DNA of 64,000 bases from Angiostrongylus vasorum. Its lineage: Eukaryota > Nematoda > Chromadorea > Rhabditida > Metastrongylidae. The DNA is taken from the NCBI GenBank assembly GCA_018806985.1, contig JADANN010000389.1:1116001-1180000 (forward strand), read 5' to 3'. Below the pieces are notes generated by a model. That model had not been told where the DNA came from. It did not search any database and saw only the letters and a list, made by a program, of their open reading frames with translations. This document shows, one piece after another, positions 24,206 to 37,600 of the stretch; position 1 is the stretch's first letter; each line of letters begins with the position of its first letter. The position numbers were made by a program, and so were the translations under genes.

Positions 24206-26254
24206 ATAAGCTGTAAAGAAAGTTATTCAGTGTCATTTATGCATCTTCAGCAGAAATAATACACAGACTAGCACTATGCTTGCACAGTCGAACTAATCTT
24301 TCGGAAAGAAAACAGTGGAATATTTTCAATAGCGCTCAATTTCCCCCCATCGATCTGTTCGTCTACTCTGAAAAACCGCTGTCCTTTTATGTGTGTGCCG
24401 GACGTTTTTGAACGATTTTTTTGTGTGTGAATTACGAACTCCCCTTTTATAGAAATGTGGGTGTAAAAACTGCTCACTTCGGCTTTGGAAATCTTTGTGG
24501 TTATGGAAATTGTGCCACGGTGGTCCCACAACAGCATTTCCTCTCTCAGATGATTGAGGCGAGATAAGCCTCAGGACCTCACAGCGTTCTAAAAAAATAC
24601 CTTAAATTCATGTGTGGATCTTCAAAAAGCGTCCTACGGATGTCAATTTTCCGGTGACAGCTGCGTAGTGCATGTTTAAATCCATCCATGCGAGCTCCAT
24701 ATATAGATGTCCCCCTCCCAATGTCTCTAGAGGGGCAACGGTTGCGGAGGGACGGCGGCCGATCGTGACCATAGTGTTCACTATGAGCAAACAATCACAA
24801 CCGCTGCATCAAGTCCATTGCCCCCCCCCCTCCCTTACTTGAGCAACCTCGTCGGAAAACGGGAGGGAGTTAGGAGAAGCGACAATTGTGCCGTCTTAAT
24901 GAGTTCGATACTGAATTGCGCCCTTCAGATAGAAATCAGAAATTTGGTGAACATATGGGAATCCTTTGCCTTCATAAAATCCTAAGGAGAACAATAGACC
25001 TGCTCGGATTTTGGCGAGTTTTCCTTTAGGCTAAGAGAAATTTTTTCCATCAACATAAACCTAGCAAGATTTTTTTGGAAACTGGCTTTCGTTTAATGTC
25101 GGCATTAATAGCCAATATTTTGTTGCGTTTATGAGCTTACATGAAGTTATTACCAAATCCTTGCAGTTTACTAATGCCTCGCCGCCTTCGCCTTCCTGAG
25201 AGCCGCACTTGCCAAAGTCGGTTGCCCACAATCGCTCTCTTTTCCAGTTTGAGTTTTCTTTGTCCTATCGAGTCCAGTCTAGTGGGGTGAAACACTTCTA
25301 CTGAAGTAAATTAAGCAATAAAACACGATATTGTTTAATTTTTGCAACAACTGAAACCAGTTGCAATCTTAGTTAGGCAGTTTGCATTTGATTAAACTGA
25401 TCCAAACTGATTAACTCCGTCAGAACTCAGCTCGGCGCTACATTTATCAATAATTCATGAATTCGTAGACACAGAAAATATGGTTATCAAGCTTCAAAAA
25501 AAACCTAGTAATTGATCAGTGCCCGGGAAAGTGTTTGTTTTTCCTATTATGGCCTTCTTATCAAATTATTGGCATTTACGAATATGGTTCAGCAAGGTCA
25601 TCTTGATCACTCAGTTCAGTTCACTCACTAGGTTCACGTAAGGCATGACATTTGAACAAGTGTAATATAATAATCCATTCCAGACATCACTATCACCTCA
25701 CTTTCAGCCGGTAATGCTTCGTGAGGGTTTGAATCCCAATGTGAGCTGTTCCTTTAGGGCATTTGAGGACTTGTGCTCAATGGCTCTCGTTTAGCATACC
25801 AGATGACCGGCCTACCTATGTTTCAGCTTATCGACTTACAGCAGCACATATGACCCGCATTTATCGCCGTAGGCTACAGCACCACATTTCCTCTTTTACT
25901 TCGAGATTTTTTGACACATATTTCAGGGAGGATCGTAGACACGATACGATGGACACTGAGTGGGATGCCAATCTCATTTTCGCTGCTTGATGTTCAGCCA
26001 AAGATCGGTCCTTTCACACATGCTTTAGAAACAAATGGGTTCCCTAATGCCTGCTGTTTCTGAATGACCCGCAGCAGCAGATTGTGCGGCAGTTATTGGT
26101 ATCGTGCAGGCTTCCTTTTGCTTTGCAACACGATGCTGGTGGTTTTTTCACTCATTTAGAACCTTACATTCGCACACGTAACGTGTGAAAAACTACGCCA
26201 TTTGATATTAGCCATAGGCATTCCATATGTTCGACGACTCCAATCGTATGTGAA
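24206..26254. other. no supported gene
   Basis: Includes a C-run (about 24821-24830) and a moderately GC-rich stretch at 24600-24800 that looks like an unclassified dispersed repeat. No exon recognised. Confidence 0.35.
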
Positions 26255-26560
26255 CAGGATTCTGCATAGTTCTTCAACGATGAGATTACCTGTTGAACGT
26301 CAGAAGGACAAACGGCTAGGACAACCTATCTACCCAGCTGATTTGACATGAAATGAGGTGGACATGACTGTCGAACAGATCGCCGTCGAGACTATAATCT
26401 CTGGACTGGCCGAGGAAGGGTACTGGTCGCGCGAGCGTTCGTTTGGTTTCTCTTCTTTGCATCTGCATCCCCAGCTAGCATTGTTGCCCTTCGCTTTGAA
26501 AACGTACTTTCTATTGCTTCTCTGCAGAGCTTTGAACACAGATTGATGGTGTCTTGCTTT
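26255..26560 (-). mobile_element. probable RTE fragment (endonuclease-RT linker)
   Basis: Minus-strand: frame-shifting pieces with DLFDSHVHL and a basic stretch RSNRKYVFKAKGNN fit the linker between endonuclease and reverse transcriptase in RTE elements. The opposite-strand open frame (26358-26546) is taken to be its shadow. Confidence 0.4.
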
Positions 26561-27286
26561 TGATATTGTATACTGGAAAAGCCTTATCATATTTGAGAAT
26601 ATGGGTTCTGAGAGTGGATCAGATTTGAAGCAACTAGTTGGATTTAAAAAATGATCACGAAATTCTATTTAAAAATGTACACTTCACTGATTCAAGACTA
26701 TAAAAACGTCGTCTTTGCTCGATTTTTCAGTTGGTGGACGAAAATAATTCGCTTACGCCAATGTCTAGAAATTAGTAGGTCTAAGCTGCAAACAAATCTT
26801 GGTTTTCCATTAGCACAGATGTTTAGTAACTCTCAGAATCTGCTTTGTTTGGAAACGAAAAAAGAGCTCTTCAAGTTACCATTTTTTGAGCTTCGATAAA
26901 GGGCTAATTTTGAGTTGTTTCAAGGACGTTATTGTAATGAACTAGATGAGTGTTCAATACGCTGCTATCAATGAATCGTATAAAATGGAGCTAAAATGAG
27001 GCTATCTCTACCACTGACAAACCACTGGAACGTTCATTGCCTGTCACGTTGCTTTCCAATTAAAGAATTTTAAACACCAATAGAAGTGTTAGGGGCGAAA
27101 ACCCTGAGTATTGTACGATTAGCAAAGGCAGTAGATCATTGTGCTACCAGATATGCTAATGTGGTATATCCGATGCGATAACGAGTTTTGCACAAGAGAA
27201 AATCTGATTGAACAGCTCCAACAGCTCATTGGAATGTTTCTAAGCGTCCGGGTAGAAAATCAGCAGCTTCTTCTTTTCTTTTACAG
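26561..27286. other. upstream region of the Cys-rich locus
   Basis: Should contain or lead to the missing signal-peptide exon; none was convincing. Confidence 0.3.
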
Positions 27287-30200
27287 AGCAAGACCTGGAT
27301 GCCCGTGAGTCGGACATCTGCGCAGTCTCTGCCACATGCCTGCAAGCCGACAGTGAAATACCGTCCAGCTATCTTCAGTGCGATCAGACGTGAGCGATTT
27401 TCTGCATTTCGCGATTTTACGGTACTAAAAAGGACGAATAAAAGCCTATCATGTTTTTTGTTGCAATAAATAAATAGCCAGGCAGAATTCTGGGAGTCAA
27501 TTATAGTAATAACCAGCATTAAAATTTACTGGGAACCTTATTTGTGCTAAACGACGAAACTTTGTGACAATCGGAATGTAGCGAATACTCGTGAAAAGAA
27601 GTCATTTTATGGACCATTGACCACGGCCTATCAAGAGGTATCTTAAGAGGGAGAAGTAAAGGTGAAGTCCAAGACCTTGTGTTTATCTGTGAAATTAAAA
27701 AAGCCAACTTCAATGAATGCAAAACACTTCTACTACAGTGATTTTAAATCGGCTGGAGGCGAACGATAGATATTTGAAAACGGAGACGACATCCTTTAAA
27801 TTTTTGTAAGAGAAGAGTATGAACCGGTTATTTAACATTGAGCTATCTAACCTTGCCTCGTGCTTTCAGATCGCTTCGTTGGGTTCGAAGATCGTGTCAG
27901 GACGGCTTTGTCTTCAATTTCGAGCAGCAAACATGTGTAGTACCGAAGAGAATGAGTTCACTATCTCGTGAGTGAGATACATCCGAACCTTTCATGGCAC
28001 GCTCACCTCTCACACTCCCACAACCACGGAACAAACACTTGCATGAATAGGATGATTGCCAACTAATAACAACTAGATTTAGAAATCAAAAACAAGAAGT
28101 TCTGAAGTGTAGGTTTCTATTTGAAAAAATATGACTAGTAGGGAATAGCGAAGGGAAATTGCTGCTATCAAAAGTCGTCAGAAACTAAATAATGGTCATT
28201 TGACCAATGCCTCTTCCTTCAACTATTACAGAAGGTCACTATGTTGTGCGATTCCGTCTTTACCCATCCTTACTCACTCTCTTAACACCCGTTTTTCCTG
28301 AACCCTACCACGATTCATGTGGACCAATATTTTGCTCATTAGGTCGGTTTGAAGTACTGGAGTTGTAATAGGTGTTCTGAGGTCTCACCCATACGTATAA
28401 GCCAGTTGGTGTATATACGTCTGAGGTAGACATCGAACATTCTAGCTAGTGTTCTGCCAGAATGTCTTCAATTTCCAACATTTGTCTACTCTCAGCTAGA
28501 TTATCGGCCGCATATGTCAAACTCATCTTAACTCGCGATAAAGTGAGGCTAAATTTTCAAGTGTGCATCGCTTTGATTAGAAAAGGTTGTCTGATTCAAA
28601 TAAACTGCTCGCTTTGTACACTTTCGTGCAAGATGAACGAAGATCACTTCGTGAAAAAGTCAGTGGAAGAAGGAATCAAGTATGCCACTGTGCCTACATA
28701 ATCCGTAATCTAATTCTTTCAACTGACCGCTGCGCCGACGACCACAGGCACCGTCCACCCGATCAACCAGCGTCTATTCATTTCCAATGAAGAGTTTTTT
28801 TTCCTTCAAATAACGTCGACCTTTTAATTCCGCGTTCCTTTTGAGAAGGTAACTATCACTTGGCATTTTTTGAAGTCACCAACGATCCGTACCATTTTTT
28901 TTCCTATTTAAAACATCGGCCTCACTTCCTCTGCACTTTTTTTCCACTTTCAAACCTTCTTCCCATAACCTTTCTACTCTGCTAATCTTTTCCATACTAA
29001 CGTTTTGACGAATCTGCCTCACTGCTTAACCTCTCTCCTTTTCCATAGGGATATTTCTGCATTTCACTGGGCTATTGTTGTCTCTAACTCCACCACATGA
29101 ATCCTGCTCCTACTCCTCTACATCTTACTGTACCTCTGCTGTGGCATGCGATTCCCTTTTCTCACTGTTCTCAATGTCTTCCACATGAACGACGACACGT
29201 TCGCATGGAAGATTTGCAATCTCTGACGAAAACGGAGCGGTCGATCACTCTATGTACGACAACAGCCATCGTTCCGGCTGCTGTTTCGAGTAAGTTTTCA
29301 TATCCAGCTATTGGTTGCTCGGGTAGCCGCCCAGTGAACAAGTAGGTGAGGGAATGGGCGTACAACTGAGGATGTTTGGTCGTTGCTTTGTTGCCGACCG
29401 CGTCGTAACACCGACCATCATTTACTATCAGAACAGACTAAATCGCTGCTTAAGAGAGGCGCACTCCACATCCGCTTTTATGAATGCACATTCGTGACAA
29501 ATTTCTTTACTCAAAATAGACTTATGTCGTCGAAATTCTTCAAGTAGGCTCCGAATTCTCAAATGAAGATCTTAATGCTGACTTTTACTTCAATTTGCCT
29601 TTGCAACTAGTTAATCTACAAAAAAAACCGAATTAAAAATACTGCCATTGTAACGTTTAATACAGCCACAATATCCAAAACTTGAGTCCCAAACCGGATT
29701 CGAACCCGCGATTACCTTTTCAAAGCAAGGGCCCCAATAATGCGGTGGATAGCAGTAAACTCCCGGAAAGGGTAACCGCGGGTTCGAGTCTGGCCTGTGG
29801 TCCAAGTTTTGCAAATATCTCGACATCGTTGTGGTTGGATTTCACATAATACCACGTCGAAAAAATAGTGGACAGTTAATAAAAGTTAAACTTGGTATTG
29901 TTTTAATGTTATCGTTTAAAAGCTGCAATTTAATACCTAGAAAACCTCACTATTTAGAATGTCCCTTATAAATTTTGAAAATTGAACTAATCTAGTCACT
30001 GCTAGCATAAAGCGTATGGTGCCTTTCTTCGTAATAGCATATCACTGTCTTCTCTTAACAATCATCAGCACGCTGGGCGAATTCTATGATTTAAATGTGG
30101 CAGGGGGCTAGTTTGAAATTGGAGAGATTTCTTTTTTTCAGTGACAAGTGACGTATCAAATGCTGAATGCACAGATTCATCGGATTGTCCACCCACATTC

Positions 30201-31371
30201 ATTTGCATCAACAAACGCTGTCATCTGCGAGTTTGTCCCCGTGGTAATAAGGTGTTTTTCACATGCACCAATATTTATCAGTGCAAAGCGGGGGAATTTT
30301 GTCTCCTTGGTGGATGCTGTCCGAAAAAACGAATCAAATCCCATGAAAAAGTAGACAAAGCATCGCACAGAAATATCAAAAACCTGGATACCGTGACGGA
30401 ACCAGTAGCTGAACACCGCTCCACGTATTCGACGCTTGGCGTTGCTTTCAACAAAGTAGCTGACCAGGTCACTGACGTTGACCTGGCACAAAACGATGAT
30501 GTTTTGCAGCTGTCTCCTACTCCATCAACGAATGCCGAATGTACTCTGGACAGACGCGTGGACGAATGCAGTATGAGCAATCCATGTCCTGAAGCTGATG
30601 AGTGTATCAGCGGACAATGTTGTCAAGTGATGGGGCATCATCGTTGTCAGAATGGATTGTGGCCGCTGTCTCTTCCACACCGTTGTAGCCGCTCACAACA
30701 ATGTCCAATTCAGTCACGTTGTGAACGAAGCACATGCTGTCCCTTCAACAAGAATTCTTCTGATACGTCGGCTACCACTGTGAAACCCCTTTTCTCCGAT
30801 CTGCCATCATCGAAGGCGAAGTCGAGAGGTGAAAGCAAGTCGATCGATTCCAATTCGACTGCTAAAAAATTTCGATGTTTGGTGAAACATCGTTGCTCGG
30901 CGAGTCGCTCACTTTGTCCACCAGAATATACCTGCACGTTAGATGGACGTTGCTGCTACTTGAACGTCGTCTGTCCAGACGGCGGCGTTCCAGAGGCGAT
31001 GTGCAGTGAAGATTCACTCTGTCCAAGCACGACACATATGTGTGTTTTAATCAACGAGAAGTCACGATTTTGCTGCAATACAAGTGAGTTTCTGATCATA
31101 ACGACCCAAGCATGCTCATAACTCAGTCACTGTGTTTTCCTCCATATTTTAGCAGTGCTACAGTTCGGTGAAATTTCAAGCTGTATCTGTACTGTAAACA
31201 AAATACTGTTTCCCTTTTTCAGAACATCGGAGTTCATCGTTCACATTCAGCTGTCCAACAGGCAGTTTCGAGGTGAATCCTCGTTTCGGCACCATTTGCC
31301 GATACAGCCTACAGTGCCCGTCACCGTACTTCTGCAATAGCATGGGAAAGTGCTGTCAACCACTAATATAG
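27287..31371 (+). CDS. secreted Cys-rich protein, chitin-binding-like segment plus Lustrin-like repeats (5'-partial)
   Basis: Exons 27287-27389, 27870-27967, 30142-31083 and 31223-31371, with acceptors TTTTACAG, CTTTCAG, TTTTTCAG, TTTTTCAG and GTGAGT/GTGAGC donors; all phases agree (1-2, 2-1, 1-1, 1-stop). The first two exons encode a module with spaced cysteines around SSYLQCD, WVRRSCQDGFVFNFEQQTC, resembling nematode chitin-binding/ECM N-terminal modules. Exon 3 (314 codons) carries four or more units of the Lustrin cysteine-rich type (CP..., then CP...C, ending in CC) separated by Ser/Thr/Lys-rich linkers. Exon 4 adds one more unit ending CCQPLI and a TAG stop at 31369-31371. A poly(A) signal at 31533 fits an end here. 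A signal-peptide exon ending in phase 1 must lie upstream but was not found. Likely an extracellular or cuticle-associated protein; function is inferred from family only. It may share its 5' exons with the next entry. Confidence 0.7.
29205..29290 (+). CDS. possible alternative first exon of the Cys-rich locus
   Basis: An ATG opens MEDLQSLTKTERS and runs in frame to a consensus GTAAGT donor after 29290, leaving phase 1. The next exon of the Cys-rich locus (30142) is entered in phase 1, so the splice would keep frame. The segment lies in the intron 27968-30141. No signal peptide is encoded, which argues against use for a secreted product. Confidence 0.2.
29725..29870 (+). repeat. SINE family E copy
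   Basis: Perfect B box GGGTTCGAGTC and shared body; in the Cys-rich gene intron 27968-30141. Confidence 0.65.
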
Positions 31372-31532
31372 AAGTATGCGGTCTCTTCAGGGGTGAACAT
31401 TCTCTTCATGAGCAAATTACACGAAAGAACCAATCATTGCTCGTTTCAGATCCAACGGGACTTCGTCGTTCATCAGTTTCTTCTTGCCTTATTACTTTCT
31501 TTCTTGCCTCCTTTTAACCTATTGCTTGGAAT

Positions 31533-31538
31533 AATAAA
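31533..31538 (+). other. poly(A) signal AATAAA
   Basis: Canonical AATAAA about 160 bases after the stop at 31371 and about 120 bases before the first CC-domain exon. It supports a real transcript end between the two halves of the cysteine-rich locus. Confidence 0.5.
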
Positions 31539-31658
31539 TAATTTTCTAAGATAACATGCATGTTGTCACTGAATACCTTTGCAGACAGTTTTTTAAATTT
31601 TCATTTGAACTATTTGAGTTATACACATGGTTGATGCAATGTAATCGATCAATTTCAG

Positions 31659-34600
31659 GACTACCAACCAGTGGAATGGTGTGCACATTTTTGTCTTGTT
31701 CTAATTCCAACCCGTGTTCTAGTGGAACGTGTAACAATGGTTACTGCTGCAGCTCTACTTCTGGTCCTTCATATGGTGAGACGAATTGCCACCAACACTA
31801 TTTATATTTGCAGCACTTGGTCTCTAATAACTATCCGCATCACTAATTAACATAAATATGTCTGAAAAATTCCCTAAACTGGTTGGTGCAGCCAGTTTTG
31901 GGTCTCCAAACATCTCGTGGACTTCATAGCATTCTCATTCAAGGGGGCTAAGGATGACCGTGTGTGATCATGATAATGCCGCCGTGAGAGTACTACGTGC
32001 AAGAGGAGACATTGTCGAGATTTCTCCATCGGCACTGAGCTCCAGTAGCGTTATAAAGGATAAAGGATAAAGCTCTCGGCGTTCAATCCCTGAGGGACGC
32101 GCCACGCATTCGACTTCATTAAGTATCGTTGGAGGTGATTGAATGCATATTTGGCCTTTATAATGACTCGCGGTGGCCTACCGATCTATCGAAACAATGC
32201 TGCTACCCTCTCAGACAAGTCTAGTACCAATTTGCCGACCCCGGAGGGATGCAAGGCTTGATGGGCCATGGGCGCGGGGATCGATTCCACGTGTGTGTCG
32301 CAGTGGCGCCTCCAACCACGTGTGGGCCACAAACGCGCATCAGTAGCATTATAAGTACTGTAAACTCTTCGCATACTTAGCCAAATGGCAAGGCTTTAGT
32401 CAAATAATCGTCGAGTTTAATGTATCAATCAAAAATTTATTCTCTTTTCTTGCAGTTTCTTGTTGGGTTATCGTCACTTTAAGATTCATTACCTACACAT
32501 TGGTTCCACATCTCGCCAGTGGCTTTGCATATATTTGTAAGAAGGATTTTTCTTTCGAGACCTGTACAGCTTAGTTCAAATAGTGATTGAAGTGTAATTG
32601 ATACAAATCGTAAGGATGATGAAGAGAAAAGTTTCGTCTGGCGGTTGTTAAGTTCCTAGTCTCTTTGACGCCTTCTCAAGCGTATTTGATGTTGGAGAGC
32701 AGCAGACGGTTGCGATAATTCAACATTGCCCTTGGCCGGAGGCCTGTTTTAGCCAGGTTTTCCTCGACTCGTCACTGAGTCAAGATTGTTCAGACCTCTG
32801 GTCGTTTCAGAATTGACATCTACAGATCATTACATAAATCTGCGATGACATCCAGAACGAACATTGTCAACATCCCAATAATCACCTGTTGTTTCCACAA
32901 ACATGATCCGATGACGTCCACGTTTTTCACGCTCGCATTTTCCTCACAGACATCTCTTTATATGTGATTTCACTGTGGTCATTCATACCTTACATCTTCT
33001 ACTTTTTTACAGCGCCGTCGATCCCATCTGCAAATTGTCTTGGATGCGCTCAGCCCACCTCACCACAAATCCTCGCTTTCCGTACGTCATTTTTCTCAGA
33101 TTTCAATTGAATTCAATTTAATACTTTTTTCCGCCTTAGTGTTGAGTTTTCAATGAATAACAGTCGACTTTTCACATCACTCTTTGATTTGCCTTAGATT
33201 ACTGTGTTTCTTCTGTTGAGTCCTTCACAAAAATGTTTCGGTGCCACCTGGAGTATGGTTCACTAAGGACAATTTCCTTTTTACTTGGATACTTGGAGGC
33301 CCGTCTTCACTGGTTGCGTGGGTCGCAGCATAATTTGCGTTGCTTCGCCGTTTTGCTGGTTTAGCCACTGTAGTTCCCTGGCGTCTCGAGATTGGCCTAG
33401 CGAAAGTCTGCCCCCAGGCCGCCACCACCACAGGCATTCGCCGCCCTTGTGGATCACAGGGAGATTTGCCACCATGCGACTAGTTTGATACCAGAACGGT
33501 GGTGCATCCTTGCATTGGTTTACTTTTAACTGGTTTTTGGGTTTCCTGATGGAAACGCCGGACTCCTTCTCAGCTTGGGAGACCCTTCCGGGAGACGAAT
33601 CACCCCGCTGTACATCGCAGTTCGTCACCCAGGAACACTTCCTATGATGACGTGATAAACTATTGGGAGGCGTATTGCTTTCATGTCTATCAATAGCGAA
33701 GAACAATAGCAAAATAGTAGCACTCGTTTCTAGCACCAACAGAATCATCCATTTCTCGACTTCTTTGATATCCACTTCAAAAAGAGTAGTTTGACAGGAT
33801 ACGGAACTAAATACACTTGTTGAAGTAAGTTTGCACGCAATCTGTGTGTTATCAGTCAAATCACCTTCATCCTTATATTATTTTAATATTGCGTTCTGGA
33901 AAATTCGTTTTTATGAGTCCGACATTCGTTTTGTTTTTCAAGCGGCTCCTCTCTGTTCTGGGGGAGGTATTCCCATTGGCCAGTGCAACTTGGGGTACTG
34001 CTCACCAGGATACTCGTGCCAACAGAACCTCTGCTGCCCCAGCTATGCACCTCCTCCTCTGCCTCGTATTCAAGCCTGTAAGTTCTCCTCTCCTTACGTC
34101 AATTTTCAAAGCAATCGTGCTTCTTGCGTATTTTATTTTGCTAACGGATGAAAATAAGAAAACACAGGGACCTAAGAGAAAAACATCAGCATGTATGACA
34201 TGAACTTGAATGCTTTACTCTTGTTCAAGTCGTCTGCCCGTCTGGAAGCCCATCCGTTGGCAATTGTGTGAACGGCGCTTGTGCTACCGGCTTCTCCTGC
34301 GTTCAAAATCAGTGCTGTCCTTCACTGGTAACCAAGAATCCGTTCGGTAGGTTTTTTCAATAACATTCCTTCTTTCCACAAATTTTCAAAAAAAAATTCG
34401 CGGAATTTCGCAAACATCTGGTAAATCTTCGTTGTTATAGGAATGTTATAAAACCCTTCGAATTTAAGGTTTTAGGATGGGTCAAGCCCATTACATCACC
34501 CTAGTGGTTCATTTTTTTAAACTCGCTGAAGAAGCAAATGTCGATTTTACCAGTATAATAGATGGCAATGGCCAAGCAAGAGATTACTCAGTGCTTCACT

Positions 34601-37600
34601 CGTCGCACAAATTAAAGCACAACACATTTAGTGATACCGGTGGCGTAAAAAGGACAACGAATTGGCTCGGACGTGAGCAACATCAGCTCGCGTCATCGTG
34701 AAGTAACAGCAAACAGAAATTTGTCACGAATTTCCAGTACTAAGTAGAAAATATTCGATTGTGAAAATAGAAGTCTAATATTCGACTAGTAGCTCATGAA
34801 AATAGTCCTCGAACGCGGAGGAAGTTGAGCGGGATCAAAAAAATACGTTCTTGCTGTACTAAAAATCTTTCATCCACTATAAAATTCTCTTGCACAAAGA
34901 GGCTTGATAAAGAATGTTTGTAAAACAGTTGATAATTCGAATGTAGTCGCTTGCTCCTTGCCACAGAAGTGAAAATAAGAAGAAAGTCACTGTAAAAAAA
35001 AGCAATGATGGTCCTATCAAAGACCTTGAAAGGATCAAAAAGATAGGTAACTAGTGCTAATAGTGTCACCACTGCGTGAGTATTTATTGCAGCAGAACGC
35101 ATACAACTGTTTATGAACTTCATTTACAGTGTGTCCGAATGGAAATCAAGCAGCTGGTGGATGTGTGAACGGCCAGTGTGGTGCAGGCTACACCTGCCAA
35201 AACGGACTGTGCTGTGCCGGCACGACGGCGGGCGTCAGATGCCTGGACGGTTCGGAAGCCGTCGGTGCCTGCATTCCATCGTGTCAAGGTGACGGTTGCG
35301 GAGGCGTGCAAATCACCTACTACTGCGGAACAGGATACACTTGCACCACTGGCAACATTTGCTGCCCGGTTACAAGTGAGTGCAGCGAGACTCCCATGCA
35401 ATGTGAAATATACACTAATTTTACGGGAATTCGTGCAGTAAACTCTTCCTTCAGAGTGGGCATCCTGCCTTTTCCTCCACACTTTCAATGGGATTAATTA
35501 ACAATAATTGACGAAACAACTACTTAACTGTTGAAACAGTGAAAACGTTTGTATCGTATCTGCACAGTTAACACTTCCTAAACTACCAGATGCTACATCA
35601 CAACTAGAGACTCGATAGCCTAATCCTAGCTGGACATCATACAAAATCAATTCTGACATTGATGCTAAATTATTTAAAATATGACAAACATCTCCTTTGA
35701 CTATCTTCTCTAGAGTTGGACAACTGGTTTTCAAAATATGTGTATCCAAAAGTGGATGATAGAATATAGCTGGTTTCAGCATGTCCACAGGGTGGTGATC
35801 CAATTGGGCCACCAGTGAACGGCCTATGTCCTCAAGGATCCACCCTTCAAGGAGGTATCTGTTGTAGCAATGTAGGCAGGTGTCCGGATGGAAGCGCTGG
35901 TACTCCACCAGTAAATGGTATCTGCCCAGCTGGAACAACGCTTACTGGAAACGTTTGCTGTCCTGCCGCAGGAGCACTTGTGGTGAGAAGAACTCGTGGT
36001 TTAAATTTTGTTTATTTTTTATTAATATCATGCGACATAACATATTGTTGGGATGGGAGTACTTCTCTTATTCGGTGCGTTGCTTCACATCCGTCGTCCA
36101 CAATAGTCTTCAGATTTTGTGTGTGGGTTGAGCATTTCGTCCTCTTTATGTATTTCACTGGATACTGTTCGCGGATATTCTGGATTCCTGGGATAGCCGT
36201 GTCAAGCGGTCCCGGTCTTAACTACAAGCTGTTGCCAGCCTTCATGCATCGGCAGGACCTTCCCAAACAAGTTTGTGCCAATTCCTCGTCTCTGGATGAA
36301 TGAGCGACTTAACCTTGTCACAGCAATGCGCATTGATGTCAATAGGTACGCTGTTGTGGACCGTACATCTTGATTTCGATGCGCATCATAACTGCTTTCC
36401 AATAACACGCTGCACTATAGGCTTCCCAACGAAAATGACCGAGGCAGTGCAATGATTGAATCTTTCTATTGTAACAACTATTTAATAGGCAGCGTTGACC
36501 GATACTGCATTTCTTCCAATATTTTTTATGTAGATACGTTATTTTTTCATAAAACAACACCTTCAGGGTCCTTTTTAGCTAACCATTGGCTTGTCGAAAG
36601 CAGATTTTATTCTGGGGCTGGTCCGTGGATAAGTATTCTCGGCTAACTTGCAAAATGCGGTTTCGGGCGGTGGATTGGAATCGGTGGATATAAATAGGAT
36701 GAAAGAGGAACAGAAATACAATCCAACTATCAGATAAAACCATGTGGAACACTAATAACACCATGATTAGATAATGGACGATTTTTTTTCCATCTTACAT
36801 TATAGCTGGATCACACGTAGCAGGTATCCAGTAATATGGGAACAAATACAGGAGAACATAGCAGATACGTAGAAGTTACAGAAAGATGAAAAAAATGTGA
36901 GGAAATCGGACAATAGAACGGTGATCTCAAGAAACCAGTACGTCGTGCCTTTTGCGTGGGCTCATACACCGTACATCTTTATTTCAATGAGCATTCTCAT
37001 TGCGCTTCAATGACATGCTGTCCGACAAACACGACTCACGAAAATGGCCGTAGTTGTGAAAGAGTTCTGAGCCTGCGCGGGCCCTGATCGTAGTCGAACT
37101 AAAGCTTTGTGCGTCTTACTCAACGGAATTATTGGGCTACCAGCGCTCCAAGGATGTGTATAACATTTGTGAAACAGCCTTCCGCTTTCCATTTCCATGA
37201 TTGCTTAAAATTGAAATTTTCGACAAAGTGAAATGATGAATATCATCGTGTCCTGCTGGACGAAATTCCGCTCGCTCAATTTCTTTTGGGTTCCAATTTC
37301 GAGCCTTAACGAAAAAAAACTGTAAAAAGGACGAACTTTGCGTTCCATACGACCAGATTTCTTTCTGGCGGAACAAACACTTTGTTGCGAATGATTTCTA
37401 AGCGACAAACTGATGAAAAAACGCATTTGGAACAGAAACATACTAATCCTAAAGGTTCTATCAATTAAGCGATGTTGATTTACTGGAAAGGTCAACAGAA
37501 CCTAATTTGTAAACGTTGAAGTTCTCTGGTCCACGCTTTCTTTTACAATCTACTATTAATAAGGAGTTCAATTTTTTGCAAGAAGCTAACCGAATGTCAG

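Noticed and set aside
26358..26546. Plus-strand frame starting MDMTVEQIAVETI
   Set aside because: The opposite strand fits an RTE linker region better (DLFDSHVHL), so this is treated as its shadow.
33281..33859. 192-codon minus-strand open frame
   Set aside because: It lies across a family C retroposon copy; the same translation recurs at other copies (for example 52.8-53.2 kb).
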